64,000 bases of DNA from contig CAYPAV010000001.1 in the NCBI GenBank assembly GCA_964408805.1, positions 372,001 through 436,000 on the forward strand, given 5' to 3'. Made by a program: the position numbers and the translations under genes. A model generated the notes under the pieces. It saw only the letters and a list, made by a program, of their open reading frames with translations, did not search any database and was not told the origin of the DNA. The stretch's first letter is position 1, and each line of letters opens with the position of its first letter. The stretch comes from CAYPAV01 sp964408805. Lineage in GTDB: Bacteria > Pseudomonadota > Alphaproteobacteria > UBA8366. Shown here piece by piece: positions 61,863-64,000 of this stretch.

Positions 61863-62283
61863 CATCCGTACCTTTCGATCTCGCACACAAACACCCCGCG
61901 CGCCACGATACTGTCCATCGCGAGGCCCGTGTTCAAAATTTCGACGTTAACCCTATCACATTATTAGATTTAAAGGGGGCATACACGCAAATTTATCTCT
62001 GCCAGCACGACGGTCGCAATTCGTCCATTTTGATATTTTGGCTAAGGGATGGCCATCCGCTTGAATTTGCGACATAGTGTCGCGGTGAGTTCACGCGACT
62101 GGGCGTGATGCTATACAGAGCGCCGTAACTCTTTTAGTGGCGTGACGTCGTATCGGGTGGTCTTTGTCGCGCGGACGCACCATTTCAGTGATGGAAAGGT
62201 ATGCGTCAACTTGATTTCGGTCGTCGCCGTTTCCGCCTGTATCGACAGCGGTCGACCGAGCGAAGGCGTGGGGAGAGAATAAC
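61863..62283. other. Intergenic region upstream of coxB
   Basis: This gap of about 420 bases separates divergent tldD and coxB. No gene is supported on either strand. The left part is AT-rich (61950-62040). At 62069-62083 lies a perfect palindrome described separately. The right part is GC-rich and presumably carries the cox leader; no obvious -35/-10 pair stands out. Confidence 0.6.
62069..62083. promoter_or_regulatory. Candidate RegR/RegA/PrrA-type site
   Basis: GCGACATAGTGTCGC is a perfect 6-3-6 palindrome. It matches the Bradyrhizobium RegR consensus GNGRCRTTNNGNCGC at every defined position except one (A for the second T). RegB/RegA-type redox systems control cytochrome oxidase genes in several alphaproteobacteria. 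The site is about 200 bases before the coxB start. Confidence 0.5.
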
Positions 62284-63135
62284 GTGAAGAAGGTTTTGGT
62301 GACAGTTTTCGCGGCTGCGACGGGATTGTTCGCGGCCGCTGCCTTGGCGAGTGAGCCGCTGCCTTGGCAAATGGGTCTGCAACCGGCGGCCTCGCCGACC
62401 GCGGAAGGCATTCACGATCTGCACAACATGATGCTGGTGATCATCACCTGCATCAGTGTTTTCGTGCTGGGTCTGTTGATGTACACCTGCTGGCGGTTTC
62501 GCGAGAGCCGCAATCCGACGCCGTCGAAGACGACGCACAACACGCTGGTGGAAATCCTCTGGACGGCCATTCCGATCATCATTCTGACTGTCATCGCGGT
62601 GCCGTCGATGAAACTTCTCTACATGGCCGATCGCATCGAGGACGGCGATATGACCCTAAAGGTGATCGGACATCAGTGGTATTGGGAATACCAATATCCG
62701 GATCACGGGAATTTCGCCTTCGACGCCAATATGATCGCGGACGAGGACTTGAAACCCGGGCAGAAACGCTTGATGGACACCGACCTACCGGTGGTCCTGC
62801 CGGTCGGTAAGAAGATTAGGCTCCTGTTCGCATCGGCGGATGTGATCCACAATTGGGCACTCACGTCGTTCGGCGTGCGGATCGACACGACACCGGGCCG
62901 ACTCAACGAGACCTGGGTCGAGATCAACAAGCCCGGTGTTTATTACGGGTTCTGTTCTGAACTCTGCGGCGTCAACCACACCTACATGCCGATCATGGTC
63001 AAGGCGGTGCCGCCCGCGGAGTTCGATCAATGGGTTAAGAAGGCGCAGAAGGAATTCGCCCAAGTGGACGAGGCGCCGGCGCCCGCGCCGGAATCGGGAG
63101 CCGTCAAGGTTGCCCAAAATAAAACCGTTCACTAA
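62284..63135 (+). CDS. coxB: Cytochrome c oxidase subunit II
   Basis: This 283-residue protein has a signal peptide (FAAATGLFAAAALAS), two membrane helices (NMMLVIITCISVFVLGLLMYTC and LVEILWTAIPIIILTVIAV), and a periplasmic CuA domain. The CuA ligands appear in CSELCGVNHTYMPIMV with the earlier His in DVIHNWALTSFGVR, and the electron entry Trp is in GHQWYWEYQYP. The start is GTG at 62284. No C-terminal cytochrome c domain is fused, so it is a standard aa3-type subunit. Confidence 0.96.
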   Translation: MKKVLVTVFAAATGLFAAAALASEPLPWQMGLQPAASPTAEGIHDLHNMMLVIITCISVFVLGLLMYTCWRFRESRNPTPSKTTHNTLVEILWTAIPIIILTVIAVPSMKLLYMADRIEDGDMTLKVIGHQWYWEYQYPDHGNFAFDANMIADEDLKPGQKRLMDTDLPVVLPVGKKIRLLFASADVIHNWALTSFGVRIDTTPGRLNETWVEINKPGVYYGFCSELCGVNHTYMPIMVKAVPPAEFDQWVKKAQKEFAQVDEAPAPAPESGAVKVAQNKTVH

Positions 63136-63158
63136 GGCGATAAGGCAAGGGGTTAGAC

Positions 63159-64000
63159 ATGGCTGAAGGAACCGCCGCTCAGGCGCATGGACACGACGAT
63201 CACACGCCGTCTGGCTGGCGTCGTTGGCTTTATTCCACGAATCATAAAGACATCGGGACGATGTACATTATCCTCGCCGCGATCTCCGGCGTGATTGGTG
63301 GCGGCATCTCCGTTTACATGCGAATGGAATTAATGGAACCCGGCGTCCAATACATGACGCTGGCGGACGGCACGCCCGATGGGCATGCGTGGAACGTTTT
63401 CATCACCGCGCACGGTCTGATCATGGTGTTTTTCGTTGTCATGCCGGCCTTGATCGGCGGTTTCGGCAATTGGATCGTGCCGCTGATGATCGGCGCGCCG
63501 GACATGGCGTTCCCGCGCATGAACAACATCAGTTTCTGGCTTCTCGTGCCCTCGTTGCTTCTGCTGGTGGGATCGGCCGTGATCGGTGGTGGTGCTGGTA
63601 CCGGTTGGACGGTGTATCCGCCGCTCTCCAATATCGGCGGGTATGGACATGACACGCCGGCGGTCGACATGGCGATTTTCTCGCTTCATTTGGCGGGTGC
63701 GTCTTCGATCCTGGGCGCGGTGAACTTCATCACCACGATCTTCAACATGCGCGCGCCCGGCATGACGCTGCACAAGACTCCGCTTTTCGTCTGGTCGATA
63801 TTGATCACGGCGTTTCTACTGTTGCTGTCCTTGCCGGTGCTCGGCGGCGCCATCACGATGCTGCTGACCGACCGCAACTTCGGGACAAGTTTCTTCAAGC
63901 CCGAGGGCGGCGGCGAGCCGGTGCTGTTCCAGCACCTGTTCTGGTTCTTCGGCCATCCCGAGGTCTACATCATGATCCTGCCGGGATTCGGCATCATGAG
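63159..64000 (+). CDS. coxA: Cytochrome c oxidase subunit I (3' partial)
   Basis: The frame from the ATG at 63159 stays open to the window's right edge, giving about 280 residues of subunit I. Visible marks are WLYSTNHKDIGTMY, the low-spin heme ligand region FITAHGLIMVFFVVMPALIGGFGNW, MAFPRMNNISFWLL, and FWFFGHPEVY with the CuB His and cross-linked Tyr. It starts 23 bases after coxB, so the two are one operon. The enzyme reduces oxygen to water and pumps protons. Confidence 0.95.
   Translation, partial: MAEGTAAQAHGHDDHTPSGWRRWLYSTNHKDIGTMYIILAAISGVIGGGISVYMRMELMEPGVQYMTLADGTPDGHAWNVFITAHGLIMVFFVVMPALIGGFGNWIVPLMIGAPDMAFPRMNNISFWLLVPSLLLLVGSAVIGGGAGTGWTVYPPLSNIGGYGHDTPAVDMAIFSLHLAGASSILGAVNFITTIFNMRAPGMTLHKTPLFVWSILITAFLLLLSLPVLGGAITMLLTDRNFGTSFFKPEGGGEPVLFQHLFWFFGHPEVYIMILPGFGIM

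Overview
The window is a 64 kb piece of a high-GC alphaproteobacterial chromosome, most like a free-living Rhodospirillales-type organism. This rests on several markers: a CcrM-type GANTC methylase, an F0 operon with paired b' and b subunits and no F1 genes, a short CHCC zinc-finger protein, MmcB, fused HldE, a GTTC-N7-GTTC SOS operator, and aa3-type cytochrome oxidase genes. I see no prophage, insertion sequence or CRISPR array. It looks like core chromosome with a few broken genes and small palindromic repeats.

Layout. 1-9 kb: end of a membrane sensor with a degenerate HD-GYP domain, a metallophosphatase, hldE, mmcB, a glycosyltransferase, a DUF547 protein, an SDR and a TPR/SPINDLY-type O-GlcNAc transferase. 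9-15.7 kb: a second glycosyltransferase, an Old Yellow Enzyme, a DUF899 protein, a gamma-glutamyltransferase-like enzyme, tRNA-Arg(CCG) and a lipoprotein lysophospholipase. 15.8-20 kb: a frameshifted CPA1 antiporter with a cyclic-nucleotide-binding domain, coupled to a voltage-gated K+ channel. 20-22 kb: alternative oxidase divergent from an NsrR-like NO sensor. 22-29.8 kb: polA, a class III cyclase, LDH2-type dehydrogenase, GST, and a radical SAM protein behind a LexA-type operator. 29.9-41.4 kb: CPA2 antiporter, rnhB, ccrM, mutY, DUF721, a DsbA-like protein, smc and the F0 operon. 41.4-50 kb: IlvD/Edd dehydratase, pmbA/tldE, leuA with an apparent attenuator leader, an epimerase and ubiD. 50-62 kb: a cupredoxin/polytopic membrane protein pair beside a secreted beta-propeller, a CyaC-like heme/iron-sulfur cyclase coupled to ubiA, rsmE, gshA, a lipoprotein gene broken by an in-frame TAG, and tldD. 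62.3-64 kb: coxB and the start of coxA.

Connections. Respiration and redox sensing recur: ubiA and ubiD (quinone synthesis), a cyclase with a probable diheme anchor and 2Fe-2S domain, alternative oxidase under an NO sensor, and cox genes with a RegR/RegA-like site upstream. Cyclic nucleotides also recur: two class III cyclases and a cyclic-nucleotide-gated antiporter. Genome maintenance genes (polA, mutY, mmcB, rnhB, smc, ccrM and an SOS-type radical SAM gene) are spread through the window. Both halves of the TldD/TldE protease are present, 16 kb apart.

The most distinctive signals are in non-coding DNA or at gene junctions: the SOS operator inside a consensus promoter at 28.7 kb, the tandem Leu-rich leader ORFs before leuA, the NsrR-type palindrome over the aox -10 box, the GANTC pair at the ccrM start, and the GTGA overlap joining ubiA to the redox cyclase.
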